Assembly (NCBI GenBank): GCA_036365455.1
Contig: JAWQUS010000030.1
Location: 8,990,001 to 9,054,000, forward strand
From: Macrosoma leucophasiata
Taxonomy: Eukaryota > Arthropoda > Insecta > Lepidoptera > Hedylidae
Length of the DNA: 64,000 nucleotides
Reading direction: 5' to 3'
A model generated the notes under the pieces. The model had not been told where the DNA came from and searched no databases. It worked only from the letters and a program-made list of their open reading frames with translations. This document shows, piece by piece, positions 10,966 through 22,621 of this stretch (position 1 is the stretch's first letter; every line of letters starts with the position of its first letter). A program made the translations under genes and the position numbers.

Positions 10966-11230
10966 CGGCGCCCGCGACTTCGTTCGCGTGAAAATTTATG
11001 ATTGTTCAGTATCTACCGGAAGAAGTCGCGGGCGCAGCTAGTATAAAAGTTGCCTAAGTTAAGTTAAGCTTAAAGTCTCGTCAAAATTAGTCGCGCCGTT
11101 CCCAAGATTAGCGGGAACAAATAGACAGACAGACAGACAGACAGACAAAAATTGTAAAAAATGTTGTTTTGGTATATGTACCGTGTATACATACATATGC
11201 ATTTAGTAAAAAGCTTTACTTTTATATTAC
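10966..11230 (+). mobile_element. Helitron-like terminus and adjoining repeat tail
   Basis: GCGCCCGCGACTTC (10969-10982) has an inverted partner GAAGTCGCGGGCGC (11023-11036), immediately followed by AGCTAGT. A subterminal hairpin followed by CTAGT is the expected 3' end of lepidopteran non-autonomous Helitrons. The next part (11042-11230) is a frequently seen lepidopteran repeat tail with a (GACA)n tract. Another similar end, inverted, lies at 11268-11290. Confidence 0.5.
11124..11146. repeat. (GACA)n microsatellite
   Basis: Nearly six perfect GACA units. Confidence 0.95.
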
Positions 11231-13394
11231 AATCAGACACTCAAATTTTATTTATTTGTATAGATAATACTAGTGGACCTGACAGACTTTGTCCCGCATG
11301 ATAGTTCAAGTCGATGCAGCCGTTTAGTTGCTGTGTAGTTAAATAACGTAGATGCAGACCTTCCAGGGCGCATACAAATATTCATTCAAATCGGTCCAAT
11401 CTTCTGGGTGGAGATCAGTGACGTATACACACGTACAATAGAATTATGTAATATAAAGACAGGTCTGATTATAGGGTCAAGGTGGGATCGGAATCTTCGG
11501 ATCAAGAGTCTTTGAAATCGGCCTGCATACCTATAATTATAATGTGAAGAGATACGGAAAGATTGCAAAGACCAAGATGTTTGCTGCTCCACACTCCAAA
11601 TACATTGCAAGGGACTTGACGTGATGATAGATGTTGAAATATTTCACAATTAAAAAAAACGATTTTATTACGTCTGAATTTAAAATGTTATAATTAAGGA
11701 CATTTTTGTCGGCGAATTTGTATCGCGTTCATGGGAGACGACTTGATATTACTAATCAAGGTTAAGAAAGCAACATGAATCTAAACATGATGATAATATC
11801 AAACAATCGGTGGCAAGAGACACAATATACCTACTAGATAAACTGTTGTTGCCTAATTGAAAGGCGCGGTTTTGCAATGGAACCGAACCGGTGACGTTTG
11901 TCGCTTATAAATTAGGGAATTATATTAATCGCGGATAAAGCTCCCGAACATTTAACCAGGTTAACTGCTCCTGTTCCTCTGTATAGACGCCTTACAAATT
12001 AATCTTGTGGTATCTTCATTATAGCCCACAGGCATGTATCGAATTTGAAGCTATTATTCACAATTTTTTATTTTGTAGACTGTCACTTCATTAAATACTA
12101 TTCAATTATCAACGTTACGTATTTAATATAATTTACATAAGATATGCATTCGATAACACCAATTTAATTATAATACTTATCAGTATCCAGTTTGACGTGT
12201 TTTTATCGTGTGGAAAATAAAATTAAAATGTTGCAAAGTAATAAAATCACTTTAGATTAACATTTTCACCCAAGAATTTCAGAGATAATAACTTTTAATA
12301 GATATAAACGAGCTCGTGGATTTTTATAATTTAATTCATCCCGCAGGAGCGTTTATACCGGGTCCAATCAATTTGTCGGATGATTATACGAGAGAAATTA
12401 ACGCAAGATAACACGAAATTACAGACGCACCTGGGGAAGGTTGGAGATAACTGAATATATTACAGCAATTACGCCACTGAAAGAATATCTAGAGATTCGC
12501 TCGAGGGACGGGTAATCTAAACGAGCCACCCAAACATCTTTCACTGTTTATCTTATGCTCTCACAGCTTTTGTTAAACCTACCACCGTGACACTTTACTT
12601 ATTTTAATATATCCTCTCTTTCTTTGTTTCTAGAATCCACACAGATTAGCTGCGTTGACAGATATACTTACCTATTTCTGTATTGTGTACGGAACCATAT
12701 ACAACTAGACAATAATTTAGCAAGATAACATGTTAATTAATAATATCTACGTTATTCTCTTATCAGTGCAGCGGTGTCACCGTGTTGATTTTTTAAAATG
12801 TGTATTTAGTTATAAATTGGCAACTTCATTGTTTTTTTATTCATAATAATATATTATTATACATTCAGGTTCAGCTTTGTGAAGTGATTGAATGGTTGAA
12901 GTTCAAAGTAGGTAATTAACAAATATGTACAAATCTTAACTGTTTCTCTCTCTATCTTTGTAACGTGAATAAATAAAACAGACATTTTGTTAATATTGGG
13001 TATTTATTATAAAGTCTTGAATTGTAAATAGATAACAAAACAATAACATAAGTGAAATATACCGCAGTGTACCTTTATGAGAAGTCGAACAAGGAAACCC
13101 TATAAAGTACCCAGATATACTTAGATAGAGTTAATTTACTTATAAGGATTTCAAGTTACTGTTACATGCCAATCCTGTTCTCAATACGAGCACTTCTAGA
13201 TACTATTTTAATGATAATTATAGATAGTATAGTAATTATGTTGTCTTCTCTGTTTTTCTTATTTAGGTACTTAGTGATGTACCGTGTGTGTCAAAAGATA
13301 AACTATTTCTTTCTTTCTTTCTAATTGTGTTTATTCTGCCTGAAAGTCTCTGACTTGTTTTTAATGCAGTTCTCATGGACGGTAAGTTTTTAAA
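11231..13394. other. Long gene-poor AT-rich stretch
   Basis: No convincing exon or complete repeat was found. Short open frames here have no splice context and ordinary AT-rich composition. A pyrimidine-rich TTTC tract lies near 13300-13322. Confidence 0.4.
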
Positions 13395-13745
13395 AATGTA
13401 ATTAAGGTGGTAAACAAGAATGCAGTTCACATTGATAAGTGATGACTGCAGCCTATACCTAGACAACCACACAAAGACCTGTGACTAAATTATTAACTAA
13501 ATTAAAAAAAAAAGAAAAAAAACTCTAATGCTTTCGTTTAGGACCTTATGGTGTCAGTCTCAGTATATACCTGCGGACGAAAACACTCCCAGGCGGTACG
13601 AATGTGACAAGATGATGTCATAATCGAAAGCTAAACAAAAAAATTAGAATGGCGGTCGGCCCCCTGAGGTTAAAATGCAGATGCATTGCCACCCCTGAGA
13701 CCTACGTTGTTATGTCTCTGTGATAGTTATGACGGCGACACACGC
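13395..13745 (-). mobile_element. SINE family X copy split by about 180 bp
   Basis: The tail half (13404-13487) and the middle (13671-13745, containing GCAGATGCATTGCCACCCCTGA-like sequence) are family X. Between them lies about 183 bp of unrelated sequence beginning in an A-rich tract near 13500, which may be a nested insertion. No duplication around it could be proven. Confidence 0.55.
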
Positions 13746-14796
13746 CCTTGGGGTCCGACACTAGAACTCTACTTTCACTAAAATTAAGCATAAAGGTGAT
13801 TTTTCCAAATTGTGACGAATTGGGCGTGTACCTAATATTTGTGCTTCCGTAAAATAGTTTGTAAGGACATCCTTTAGTATTAATTCTCAAGTAAGTAAGT
13901 TTTAAATTGTTTATTCAACATTTTTAATCATATCGATCTATCGTTATTCCAATCTGGTGACCAAAATCCGCCAACTGAGGTCTGAAGCTCCCTTTGATCT
14001 GTTGCGTTGCTACTTCAAAAGGAGTAACAGAACCCTTCTAAAATCATTCGTGATTGTCTGTTGTGTCTGAGTGTCTTTCACAACCAATTTTCTTTGAAAC
14101 TGTTCGGCCGATTGAGTTATAATTTGGTACAAACAAGTGTAAGTGATCCAATCATGCACTTGTACAGGTATCAGGTACAAAATATCAGGACGAATATATG
14201 GGGATAAAAAAGGTTATTAATTAGAAAAACAATAAAAACTATCTATAGGTTGAAAATGAATGAAAATTAGGATTTTGTGTAAGATGTAGAAAGAAATAAA
14301 GATATTTCATTACTATAGGATATAATAAACCAATTTGAATTTATTCAAGAAAATTGACAAACGTGCCCGTCTCGCACTTCGGCGGTTTTTATGGAAAAAA
14401 GTCATAAATTAGTTTAAAATCATTTAGTACCTATATAAAACTCATATTATTTTCATATGTATTTACGTGCAGTATATAACTAATAAATAGACCGAGACTG
14501 TTTAGCTTACATCTACTTAATATTCAAACTCTTCTATAGATACATTTTATAAACACAGATCAGACATATTTCGAACTCGGGCTGTCTATTATTAAAATAA
14601 TGCCACCTTAATTGAGTTTTGTTGCCAAATTTAAATTACAAATAATTGTTTTTGACAAAAGAAATCAAATAAAAATGATGGTAAGATAACACATACGACA
14701 CGAAGTTGTCATCTTGTAGATAAGACCTTGATGTAATTATTTTTTTATAAAATAATTTTTTTTTTTCATTAAAAAGCGGTTATAATGCAATAAGAA
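13746..14796. other. Intergenic DNA downstream of the SDR gene
   Basis: No gene is visible. The word GTGCCCGTCTCGCAC near 14363 recalls a common lepidopteran repeat but is too short to assign. Poly-T tracts at 14740-14770 would be in the 3' flank of the SDR gene. Confidence 0.4.
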
Positions 14797-15570
14797 TTAC
14801 TCTAAACGGATATCAGCAGGAACGCCAAGTTTCAAACCACAGTCTACAAAGTGGCAACATCCTGTGATACTTTTGGCACTGTCACTCGCAAGAAAAGTCA
14901 CTACAACCGCTATGTCTTCGCTCTCCGGGGTTCTCTTGAGAGCTATGTTTGCAGTTACATTTTCAAATGATTTATTTAATGCTTCTTCACTAAGTGGGAA
15001 TATGTTGGTTCGAATGGGGCCAGGGTTCACAGAATTCACTCTCACGCCACTCGGTCCCAGATCCAAAGCAAGGTTTTTAGTAAACATGTCGAGGGCTGCC
15101 TTACCCATGGAATACGGTAACAACATAGGGACGATGTTTTCAGACACTACACTAGACACGTTCACTATATTTCCTTTCGTTTTTAACAAATGTGGGACAG
15201 CCTGCTGTGTCAGTAAATATGGCCCACGAACGTTGGTCGCCATCATTTTGTCGAAAGCAGCTATGTCATCATATATTTTCGCGAAAATTAACATTCCTGC
15301 GTTGTTGACCAGTACGTCGATTTTTTCATGGTGCTTGATGGTTTCGTTGACGATTCTATAGACGTCTTCGTCGGAAGTCAAGTCTGCGATAATCATTTGT
15401 GGTTTTAACCCATTGAGAGTTTCGCACTGAAGGGCGACTTTCTTCAAATTTTCTACATTGCGACCCACTAAGGAGAGTTTTGCGCCAAGTTTTGCGAAAC
15501 GTAACGCGCACGCTTGACCGAGACCCGCGCTAGCGCCAGTTATTAGCACAACTTTATTACTGAACTCCAT
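14797..15570 (-). CDS. Short-chain dehydrogenase/reductase, single exon
   Basis: 257 codons, the usual length of a classical SDR. These are NAD(P)(H)-dependent oxidoreductases acting on alcohols, ketones or acyl-carrier-type substrates. The nucleotide-binding motif TGASAGLG is at residues 11-18. Arg37 after the second strand favours NADPH, and Asp63 would contact the adenine. NNAG is at 89-92, and the catalytic tetrad is Asn113, Ser140, Tyr153 and Lys157 (YSMGK). NPGPIRT at 182-188 is the usual loop after strand six. No signal peptide or membrane segment is visible, so it is probably cytosolic. The start has a good context (purine at -3, G at +4). It resembles the FabG-like SDR paralogues that are abundant in Lepidoptera; the substrate cannot be inferred. 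It appears intact and intronless. Confidence 0.95.
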   Translation of the reverse strand: MEFSNKVVLITGASAGLGQACALRFAKLGAKLSLVGRNVENLKKVALQCETLNGLKPQMIIADLTSDEDVYRIVNETIKHHEKIDVLVNNAGMLIFAKIYDDIAAFDKMMATNVRGPYLLTQQAVPHLLKTKGNIVNVSSVVSENIVPMLLPYSMGKAALDMFTKNLALDLGPSGVRVNSVNPGPIRTNIFPLSEEALNKSFENVTANIALKRTPESEDIAVVVTFLASDSAKSITGCCHFVDCGLKLGVPADIRLE

Positions 15571-15599
15571 TCTGTCTGCGAGCTCACTTGATACTAAAC

Positions 15600-15627
15600 C
15601 ATGAGACAGACAAACGAGCTCTTATAC
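15600..15627 (-). promoter_or_regulatory. Candidate core promoter of the SDR gene
   Basis: On the minus strand GTATAAGAGC (15618-15627) is a TATA-like box. A start about 25-30 bases downstream would give a leader of roughly 25-30 bases before the ATG at 15570. Inference from motif and spacing. Confidence 0.45.
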
Positions 15628-16138
15628 GGCTGTAGCTGGTACGTAGTGTAGGCATAGTTTACAGAGTAATTCTTAACCTCAGGGATCAGTAGTCGACGTC
15701 ATTGCTTTTTTAATAACTTTATTTTATTTTAATTGTTACTTTACACAATGTTTTGCTATTGTGTTTTGTAACTTTAAAGCACAAAAAATATTTTAATTTA
15801 AACGAAATGCATACGTAGTACGTATGTGTATATTATTAGTATGTAATAACGTGTTACCTACTAGTGTTTTTTGTGATAATCAACAGGCGATTTTGGTACT
15901 TCAGTTATTTCGATAGTCTGGATGCTTAACTAGTAAATTATAATATCGGATAAACACTTTTAAGTAGTAATACTTTTATATATTTATGTAAACTGCAAGC
16001 ATAGTTTCAAATAAATAAATTTCATTTCAAATTTCATCCATTGCAACTCCCAAGCGAGGATTGTCACGCTCCAACCACCAAACCTTCAGATCGTCTTATA
16101 AGTTTTGACAAAAGTAACGTACATTTTTCTATTTCCAG
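15628..16138. other. Intergenic DNA upstream of the SDR gene
   Basis: AT-rich; nothing beyond the promoter candidate could be supported. Confidence 0.4.
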
Positions 16139-16347
16139 CATACGGATTAGGATCCGTGGTCCAGGTCACGCTCTGAATGCGCGCCAGTGTGGTAAATGTG
16201 GTAATGCCTCCAGGAGAAGTGGTTTATGGAACCCGCATCGGCTGGCGCAACATGTCAGACCCCAACACTCACTGAGTTGCTGGAAAAGAAGTAAAATTCG
16301 AAGCCGACCTCAAAGACAAAACCGAAGGCGAAGTTCAAGATTTCTAG
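16139..16347 (+). pseudogene. Possible broken exon, perhaps a decayed SDR-like relic
   Basis: A strong splice acceptor (TTTTTCTATTTCCAG) ends at 16138. One frame then reads 69 codons to a TAG at 16345-16347 but contains two internal TGA stops. Its middle reads VNVVMPPGEVVYGTRIG and its end KTEGEVQDF. GC content and codon choice are unlike the AT-rich flanks. The V-N-x-V-x-P-x-G pattern recalls the NPG loop of SDRs, and an SDR gene lies 0.6 kb away, but the likeness is weak. A second frame is open for 68 codons and looks like random basic sequence. Identity not established. Confidence 0.3.
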
Positions 16348-16740
16348 TTTAATATAATGTTTTTTTAATCTAGTTTAATTATTGTAAGAAATAAAAAATA
16401 TTATGTCATAATAATATGTATTTTAAAGTCTACTGTATCTACATGCCCCGCGTCAATGTGCCCTCATTTCCCCTACAGTATGTAAATATTTCTTTAATAT
16501 TTAATCTTTATTAACCGATACTAGTTACAATTAAAATATTAAATAATAATTACATAAGATACTAACAACTTCAAACACACGATGTTCCACTTACTTATCA
16601 ACTATAATAATTATTGATCGAGACGTTATCCTAATATCCATGCAGCGATTTAAAACCTATTGTTTTTTTAAATTATAAATTAGTAATTTTCGGTCGGACT
16701 TTTCAGATGGGGCTAAAGTAAGTGCAATAAAGCATGAAGA
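16348..16740. other. AT-rich intergenic DNA
   Basis: Nothing recognisable. Confidence 0.4.
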
Positions 16741-16847
16741 ATGGCAGCGTCCTGTGATAAATCTACCGCCACTGCTATCCCTTTTTGGCAAGGCTTTGGT
16801 CCAGAAGTAGATGTCCTACGGCTGAAATGTTGATGATGATGATGATG
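16741..16847 (+). mobile_element. RTE-like 3' end fragment
   Basis: The words GCAGCGTCCTGTGATAAA and CTTTGGTCCAG are shared with 30388-30507. The end CGGCTGAAATGTTGATGATG plus further GAT units matches the 3' terminus of the RTE-like LINE at 36060-36083. It is a short 5'-truncated LINE or SINE insertion. Confidence 0.65.
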
Positions 16848-17626
16848 GCCCTGTAATAGGCGTCGTAGCCGTTCCACAAAAGTGGGCGGTGACGTGAACC
16901 CTGCGGAACATTGCACGACACACGTTTCACGTTTGCGGACCCTTACAAATCTTATCTTATTTTATCATTGTTTATTTTCTTGCGCATGATTACGGTCGCG
17001 CATCAATATTACATAATTTAAACTCGTTTTGTAACTAGGCAGTAAATTGTAGTTTTGGTGTGTCAGTCTATTGTTTGTGTTGATCAATGTTATGCCAATG
17101 TTTGTATTTCATTTAAGTAGTATCTACATTATCTGTGTATTTAATATTTATACTACGCTAGAGTAGGTACTGCATGGATAGTAAGTAGGTATTAAAATGT
17201 TTGATATGCCTGATAATGTGCCCGTTGAATGTCAACGGGCGAGCTGCCGACCACTTATAATCTATCACATGAAGTTTCGAAAGAGCTCATCTCTTTCACA
17301 CAGAAGGGTCTTTTTAGAGTAGATTTATTAAAACATCATATCGTACAATTCTTTTTTATTCAATTAATCTCCGTACGCGATTGACAACATTAAAATGAAG
17401 CGAATTTATCTATTTATACAGTTTATCACTTATATTAATTGAAATTTAAAAGCTCCCTATAATTGTTTGGCACTCGTTTTGTGTTGTGTTTGTACTTAGT
17501 AAGAAAAGAATAAAACTAACAAAGTAAAAACATAGTTGGAAAAATTGAATTGAATTTTTATACATCAGGTCGCTTATTATATAACTTGACATCATTGACA
17601 TCAATTTGATAGGCACTATACATAAA
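16848..17626. other. AT-rich intergenic DNA
   Basis: Nothing recognisable. Confidence 0.4.
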
Positions 17627-17945
17627 GTGACCATACGTTCCGTTTTGGACGAGACAGTCCCGTTTTCCCCAAGGAAACCTTCGGGACGCGGAATTGTCCC
17701 GATTTCAGGTAAATGAACCAAAAATCTATTGAATACAAAGATGATAAACAGTAAAACGACATCGATCGATGAGATCACTACATTGTCAAGAGAGAGTTAC
17801 TTTTGATTATGCTTCCATTTTCACACTTGAATGTGTATTCTATAGATTTTTGGTTCTTTTACCTGAAATCGGGACGATTCCGCGTCCTGAAAGTTTCCTC
17901 GGGGAAAACGGGACTGTTCCGTCCCGTCCACACGGTGACGTGACG
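17627..17945. repeat. Fold-back MITE with arms of about 90-100 bp
   Basis: GTCCCGTTTTCCCC and GTCCCGATTTCAGGTAAA on the left recur inverted on the right (TTTACCTGAAATCGGGAC, GGGGAAAACGGGAC). Outer ends are GTGACCATACG-like and CGTCACGTCACC-like and are less well matched. Open frames on both strands run through the inverted arms and are mirror images of each other, so they are not genes. Confidence 0.75.
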
Positions 17946-18398
17946 AATATAAAAATAACCCTTTATGTACGGATGGCCGTTCGTAAATCATCCACATAAA
18001 ATACTCTCCCCCCCTCTCCGTAACGTTTCTATTAATTTTAAATTGAAGTCCGCCTCCTGTATACCTACTTACCATATTTATGTATAAATAAATAAATGTC
18101 CCGTTATGAATGACATCAAAAGATGACACCTTAATTCTGTATATTGCTGTTTTCCTAAAGTGATGGTGGTACGTTATTTCAAAGCGGCAATGTACTGCGT
18201 TGTGCCTATCAAGTTAATGTCAACTGAGTTATGTAATAAGCCTTCAGGACCAAGTTATAAATAATTAACTTAAGATTTTACTTCTAATGGACGAATCCTA
18301 ATGTTCATGTTTGAAGACAGAAGAAGTTACGTATGTAAAAAGATTTGATTTAGTTACTCGTACTTACAATTCTCAATACTTTAGTATTTAAACACTAA
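17946..18398. other. AT-rich intergenic DNA
   Basis: Nothing recognisable. Confidence 0.4.
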
Positions 18399-18534
18399 CC
18401 CCCTTATTCATAAACGTACATTAGATACGTTTGAGCTATAGAATGCTTTGTCTTTGTCAGTTGCATTGCAGGATAGAAAGAGACAAAGCAGAGATTAGCA
18501 ACACTTTAGCTAAAATACGTTTATGAATAAGGGG
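18399..18534. mobile_element. PIF/Harbinger-type MITE, 136 bp
   Basis: CCCCCTTATTCATAAACGTA at the left is the inverse of ACGTTTATGAATAAGGGG at the right. The element is flanked by TAA on both sides (18396-18398 and 18535-18537), a TWA-type 3-bp duplication as in PIF/Harbinger. It has no coding capacity. Confidence 0.75.
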
Positions 18535-18885
18535 TAAAATGTATTTATCTACCAGAGAATACCACATACCTAGTATGTATTCATTATGAAGTAGGTACCA
18601 ACATGACCATACAAAACGTTGTCTCGCGGACTCACAATTATCTCAATTAGTTGATAAGTGGCACTAAGTGAGCAATTGAACTTTATAGGACATGAACGTT
18701 TTCCATTAAGTAGACCAAGATAATCAACTAATTTGATAATCATAAATATACGATCGTTTAAAAATTAGCTACAGCTTTGTTGTTAAACATTAAATTATGT
18801 TCAGTTTTAATGGGATATCACATAAATTATTATTGTTCGTGAAATACAAAAATGTTATTTATGTGTAATGAGTTTTTTTAATGTA
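18535..18885. other. AT-rich intergenic DNA
   Basis: Nothing recognisable. Confidence 0.4.
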
Positions 18886-19048
18886 ACGTGTAAATGTGGC
18901 AAACAAGCATGCAGTTCACATAGATGCTAAGTGATGACTGCAGCCTATAGACATTTACACAAAACCAGAGGTCGAATACAGATACGTTGCCTGCCCTGAG
19001 ACCTTCGTTCTTACGTCTCTGTGATAATTATCACGGGGACACACAATC
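18886..19048 (-). mobile_element. SINE family X, partial copy
   Basis: Contains GGCAAACAAGCATGCAGTTC and TGACTGCAGCCTATAGACA, then the CCCTGAGACCT middle. The head is missing, so it is 5' truncated in sense orientation. Confidence 0.75.
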
Positions 19049-20496
19049 TTATTATAGGAACAATTATTTATTACGTAGGTTCACAAAAAAAAGTGATACA
19101 CCAATTTATAAATACAACGTACCTAATTAAAAATGTGTCCTGTTATAAACGACTACAAAGTCCCTATTACACTTAGTGTAAATGAATCACAACATAAAGT
19201 ATTTGACTTACAACCAAAGTCTACTACTTTTCGGCTAATTAAAATGTGCCTAAGACCGCATTTATAACAAAGCTATTTTGCAGTACAAAAATTCACAACC
19301 GATCTTCTTGCTTAAAATTATTAAATGATTACCAGAGAAGGAAAATTAAAAAGAAATATGCTAAAAAGTCTGAGAAAAATAAAAATAGAATTTAATAACA
19401 TCTGCAAAAATATACTGTCTTAACACAAACATCTCTGACATAGAAGTCTACCACGAGTAAATAATGAAAGTTATATAAATCATTTGCAAAATTTAATCAG
19501 GTTCTCAACACTTCACATGCCATCCCAACGTTCGCCCTAATTAAAAGGAATACTCCTAGATCATAAACGTCGAGCAAACATTAGTTCCTAATGAAATTCT
19601 AGTATTTACCTAAAACCAATTAGGAGAACCACAATATGCTCCATCTTTGTACAAAAAATCTTGTGTATAAACACTGGAGGGAGTGCGATATTGGACGTTT
19701 GTGTTATTCTTAGCATTAGGTTCTAAATTACGAAGTGATTAGTTAATTGTTCTCGTCATGTATATTTAAATTATTGAGATAATAAGTAGTAAAATAAACT
19801 CAATATAAAAAAACGAAGTCGAAAACCTCTCCAAATCTGTAAGATTGAAATATTGATTTGGTGTTAGTTTAAAAGTCTTTCGAAGTGAATAAGTAAATAA
19901 GTTATTGCTATGGAAACCACTTGTTTTCAAATTCAAGATCGTTTCATGTTATTGTTTTAAGTATCGTGTTTTTATTATATTTACTGGTAACTATTAATTC
20001 CATTTCTTTTTTGCTCTTTTGTTTTAAAGTGAGATATTGTCTTGCTATCGAAATGGAATTACTCAACCATTTGTATAACAATAATAACATTATGCATACC
20101 TACTTTTCTAGTCACGCAATAATGAATCGTATTATGTTGTGGAGATAATAAATAGATTGATGGGCAACCAGGACGAATGGTAACAACTATTTGAAATTGT
20201 ACAACTGTTACTCATGATACTTGTATTATTGGCGTGTATAATTTCGGCCAGACTTGCTCGAACATCTAAAACATCTACCTTTAAGTCTTTTTCTATTGTG
20301 ATTCTTTTAAATTTACAAAGTTCTTATTCAAAGCAGGTACTTCTGACTCCAGTTACCTTAATTCACACTTATCTTATTATTACTCGAGATCCACCATCTT
20401 ACACAACTAACACCCATGACAATAAAACAAACTTATGAACGGACTCAAAGTATAGAAAAAATATTAAGATGTTCATCTTATTATTAAAAAAATAAA
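19049..20496. other. AT-rich intergenic DNA
   Basis: No supported gene. Short hydrophobic open frames near 19921-20148 and 20214-20438 lie in AT-rich DNA and have no supporting features. Confidence 0.4.
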
Positions 20497-20987
20497 AGGG
20501 TAAAACAGTCATTTACTGGCCACTTAAGCGGATTGGCCACTTCAAAGCTTTACTGTTTCATCATGAAATAACAGATTTAAGAAAAAAATGCATCTATTGA
20601 TCAGAAAAGCTTACTTTTTATTATTAGGGTTCGAAGAAATACAACTATACTTGGTTTAAATATATTTTTTAATTAAGTTTAAAAACATATAAATATTGGC
20701 AGTTATTGGCCATTAAAATCAGTAACTGGCCTCATGTAATTTAGTTACTGGCCATGGGAAACAATTCTAAATTAAAGCGAAAACAACTTATAAAATATGA
20801 AAGGTACAACATTATCGAAACCTATATTAAATCAGTCGTAATATAAATATTATAAATTAGGACTTATAAAACAAAAAACAAGTATTTTAGCTTTTAGGAC
20901 AATTTAGGAACTATGGTTTCATAATGAGTCTCAAAAATTAAACATCTAACAGACATAGTAAATAAACAAAAATAAATAAACAAACTC

Positions 20988-21257
20988 TCAATGTCGTTGA
21001 TTTTTTGTTTCGTCCCATAAAGCAGAAAAGAAATAATCAACTTCCCCATCAGATGAGTCCGTGTTACTCTCTCTGTAACACAAATGACACAAAAAGGAAT
21101 CGTCATCCTCTCCTGGCACATGAATTCTATGAGCAGTTGGAATGCAATTCAAGTGATATTTTTTTTGGCATTGAATGTATATAATTATATTTCTGATGGG
21201 GTAAACATAAACGATGGACAAAAATAAATCACACCAAATAATTCGGTCGCATTTTGG
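20988..21257 (-). pseudogene. C-terminal zinc-finger (PHD-like) part of the pogo-like transposase
   Basis: The frame ends at 20988 after an acidic tail (DSSDGEVDYFF). Upstream are Cys and His residues in a PHD-like order: KCDRIIWC, then YIQCQKKYHLNCIP, then FLCHLCY. Such zinc fingers close several insect pogo-family proteins. A few pair-forming residues are hard to place, and the frame is cut off upstream by the inserted LINE, so this is a remnant rather than a working domain. Confidence 0.5.
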
Positions 21258-22045
21258 TATTTTTGATGTTTTTTTTTTATGTCTGAAGGTTGACAGACAA
21301 GCAAACGGGCCACCTGATGGAAAGTGGTCACCGTCGCCTATGAACATTTGCAACACCAGGGGAGTTGCCAACGCGCTGCCAGCCCTGAAGGACTCTTTTG
21401 ACGCCATTTTTGAAGAACCCCATATTGTAGCACCTAGGGAACACCTCAGAGGGAAGTTCGTTCCACAATTTACACGTTCTGGGCAGGAACGAACGTGAAA
21501 ACCGCACCGTTGAGCACTGCCAGGTGTCCAGTCGGTGTGGGTGGAAATTCTCTCTTCGGCGTGTAGTACGGAGTAGAAAAAGAGACGGTGGCACCATGTC
21601 AAACAGTTCAGTAGAGCACACACCATTGTAGAGACGGTACAACACGCACAGTCTCCCAATGTCTCTGCGCAGGCTCAGATGTTCGAGCCTGTCAGTAAGT
21701 CCTGGATCGTTAACAATACGAACGGCGCGTTTTTTAGGGAGTCAAGTGGACCAAGCTGGTATTTGGGCAGCTTACCGCCCACAAATGAGAGCAGTATTCC
21801 AGATGGGGCCGCACTTGGGCCTTATAAAGCTGTAGTAGCTGCCCCGATGTGTAATACTGCCTCGCTTTGTTACCACCAACTTTTTGGATGCCAACTTGGT
21901 CTTACACTCAATGTGACTCCCGAATTGCACTTCGTTCGATATATCAACGCCCAGGATACCGATACTCTTATCAACGGCGAGCGGAATGCCCTGGAACTGT
22001 GGTGCTACAATAAATGGGGTTCTTTTAGCGGTGTACTTCTTTCAC
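21258..22045 (-). mobile_element. 5'-truncated CR1/Jockey-type LINE, nested in the pogo-like element
   Basis: Minus-strand reading shows the C-terminal end of a non-LTR reverse transcriptase: YKAQVRPHLEYCSHLW, KRAVRIVNDP, LSLRRDIGRLCVLYRLYNG and SFLPRTCKLWNELP. These are hallmark words of CR1/Jockey-group ORF2 C-termini. One in-frame stop follows IPAWST. The 3' part ends in GTTTGCTTGTCTGTCAAC and a short poly-A (poly-T on plus). The insertion separates the Lys-rich and zinc-finger remnants of the host transposase, so it is younger than the pogo-like element. A second, more decayed copy is at 31100-31770. Confidence 0.8.
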
Positions 22046-22235
22046 AAATGGCCTTGTTCTTCTGAAGTTTTCCTTTATTCTTTGGTACAGCATTTTCTTT
22101 CTGCGCTTTCTTTTCTTCTCTTTGTCTTTTTCTTTGTTCTTTGGCTTTTTCTTCTTTTTCTTTTTTTAACTGTTTCGTCTTCATCTTTTCTACATACTCA
22201 TCGGATGTTAATGCAGAGGGCAATCTTTCACGCAC
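22035..22235 (-). pseudogene. Lys/Glu-rich linker of the pogo-like transposase
   Basis: The frame reads SDEYVEKMKTKQLKKEKEE and continues as highly charged sequence predicted to be helical. It stops making sense where the LINE begins (about 22045). It lies between the psq remnant and the zinc-finger remnant in the expected order. The DDE catalytic core that should precede it is deleted. Confidence 0.45.
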
Positions 22236-22363
22236 TCAAATTTGACCCTTGCCCTGCGTCTTAGGTGAATTTGGTTTCTTCTTCTTTAAATAATCTAACA
22301 ATGACTCATTATTCTGGGTGAAACTGTCGCGATGGACCAGGTTGCACTTCAACCGTTTGTTGA

Positions 22364-22621
22364 TCATATCTTATCTACTGGTACTTTTATGATAGCGGCA
22401 TTTTCTGCCATCACTAACAACTTTTCTTGAGTTATATCTTTGGCTTGTTTCAATTCACCAGTGTGTTCATCAAGAATAACATCTCTTTCTTTGAATTGCA
22501 AGGTACTTCTTGGGATATTAAATTTCTTTGCTGCTTCATGAATGGACCCTTCCTTGTTTTCTATAAATTTCAAGGCGTTGTTGAGATCATCGTGGGAGTA
22601 CTGTCGTCGCTCAGATGCCAT
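22364..22621 (-). pseudogene. N-terminal psq-type HTH of the pogo-like transposase
   Basis: 85 codons. The first 45 residues (YSHDDLNNALKFIENKEGS, then EAAKKFNIPRSTL) match the psq/CENP-B N-terminal helix-turn-helix of pogo-family transposases and their relatives, which binds element ends. After it come about 40 residues normally found between the psq domain and the second HTH/DDE part. Translation then ends, so the catalytic triad is missing. Such a fragment could not transpose the element alone. Confidence 0.7.

Noticed and set aside
17446..18129. Open frames of about 75-110 codons on both strands sharing an FLVHLPEIGTIPRP-like peptide
   Set aside because: They are the two arms of a fold-back element read in opposite directions.
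21214..21498. 94-codon plus-strand frame
   Set aside because: It is the antisense of the LINE reverse transcriptase C-terminus.
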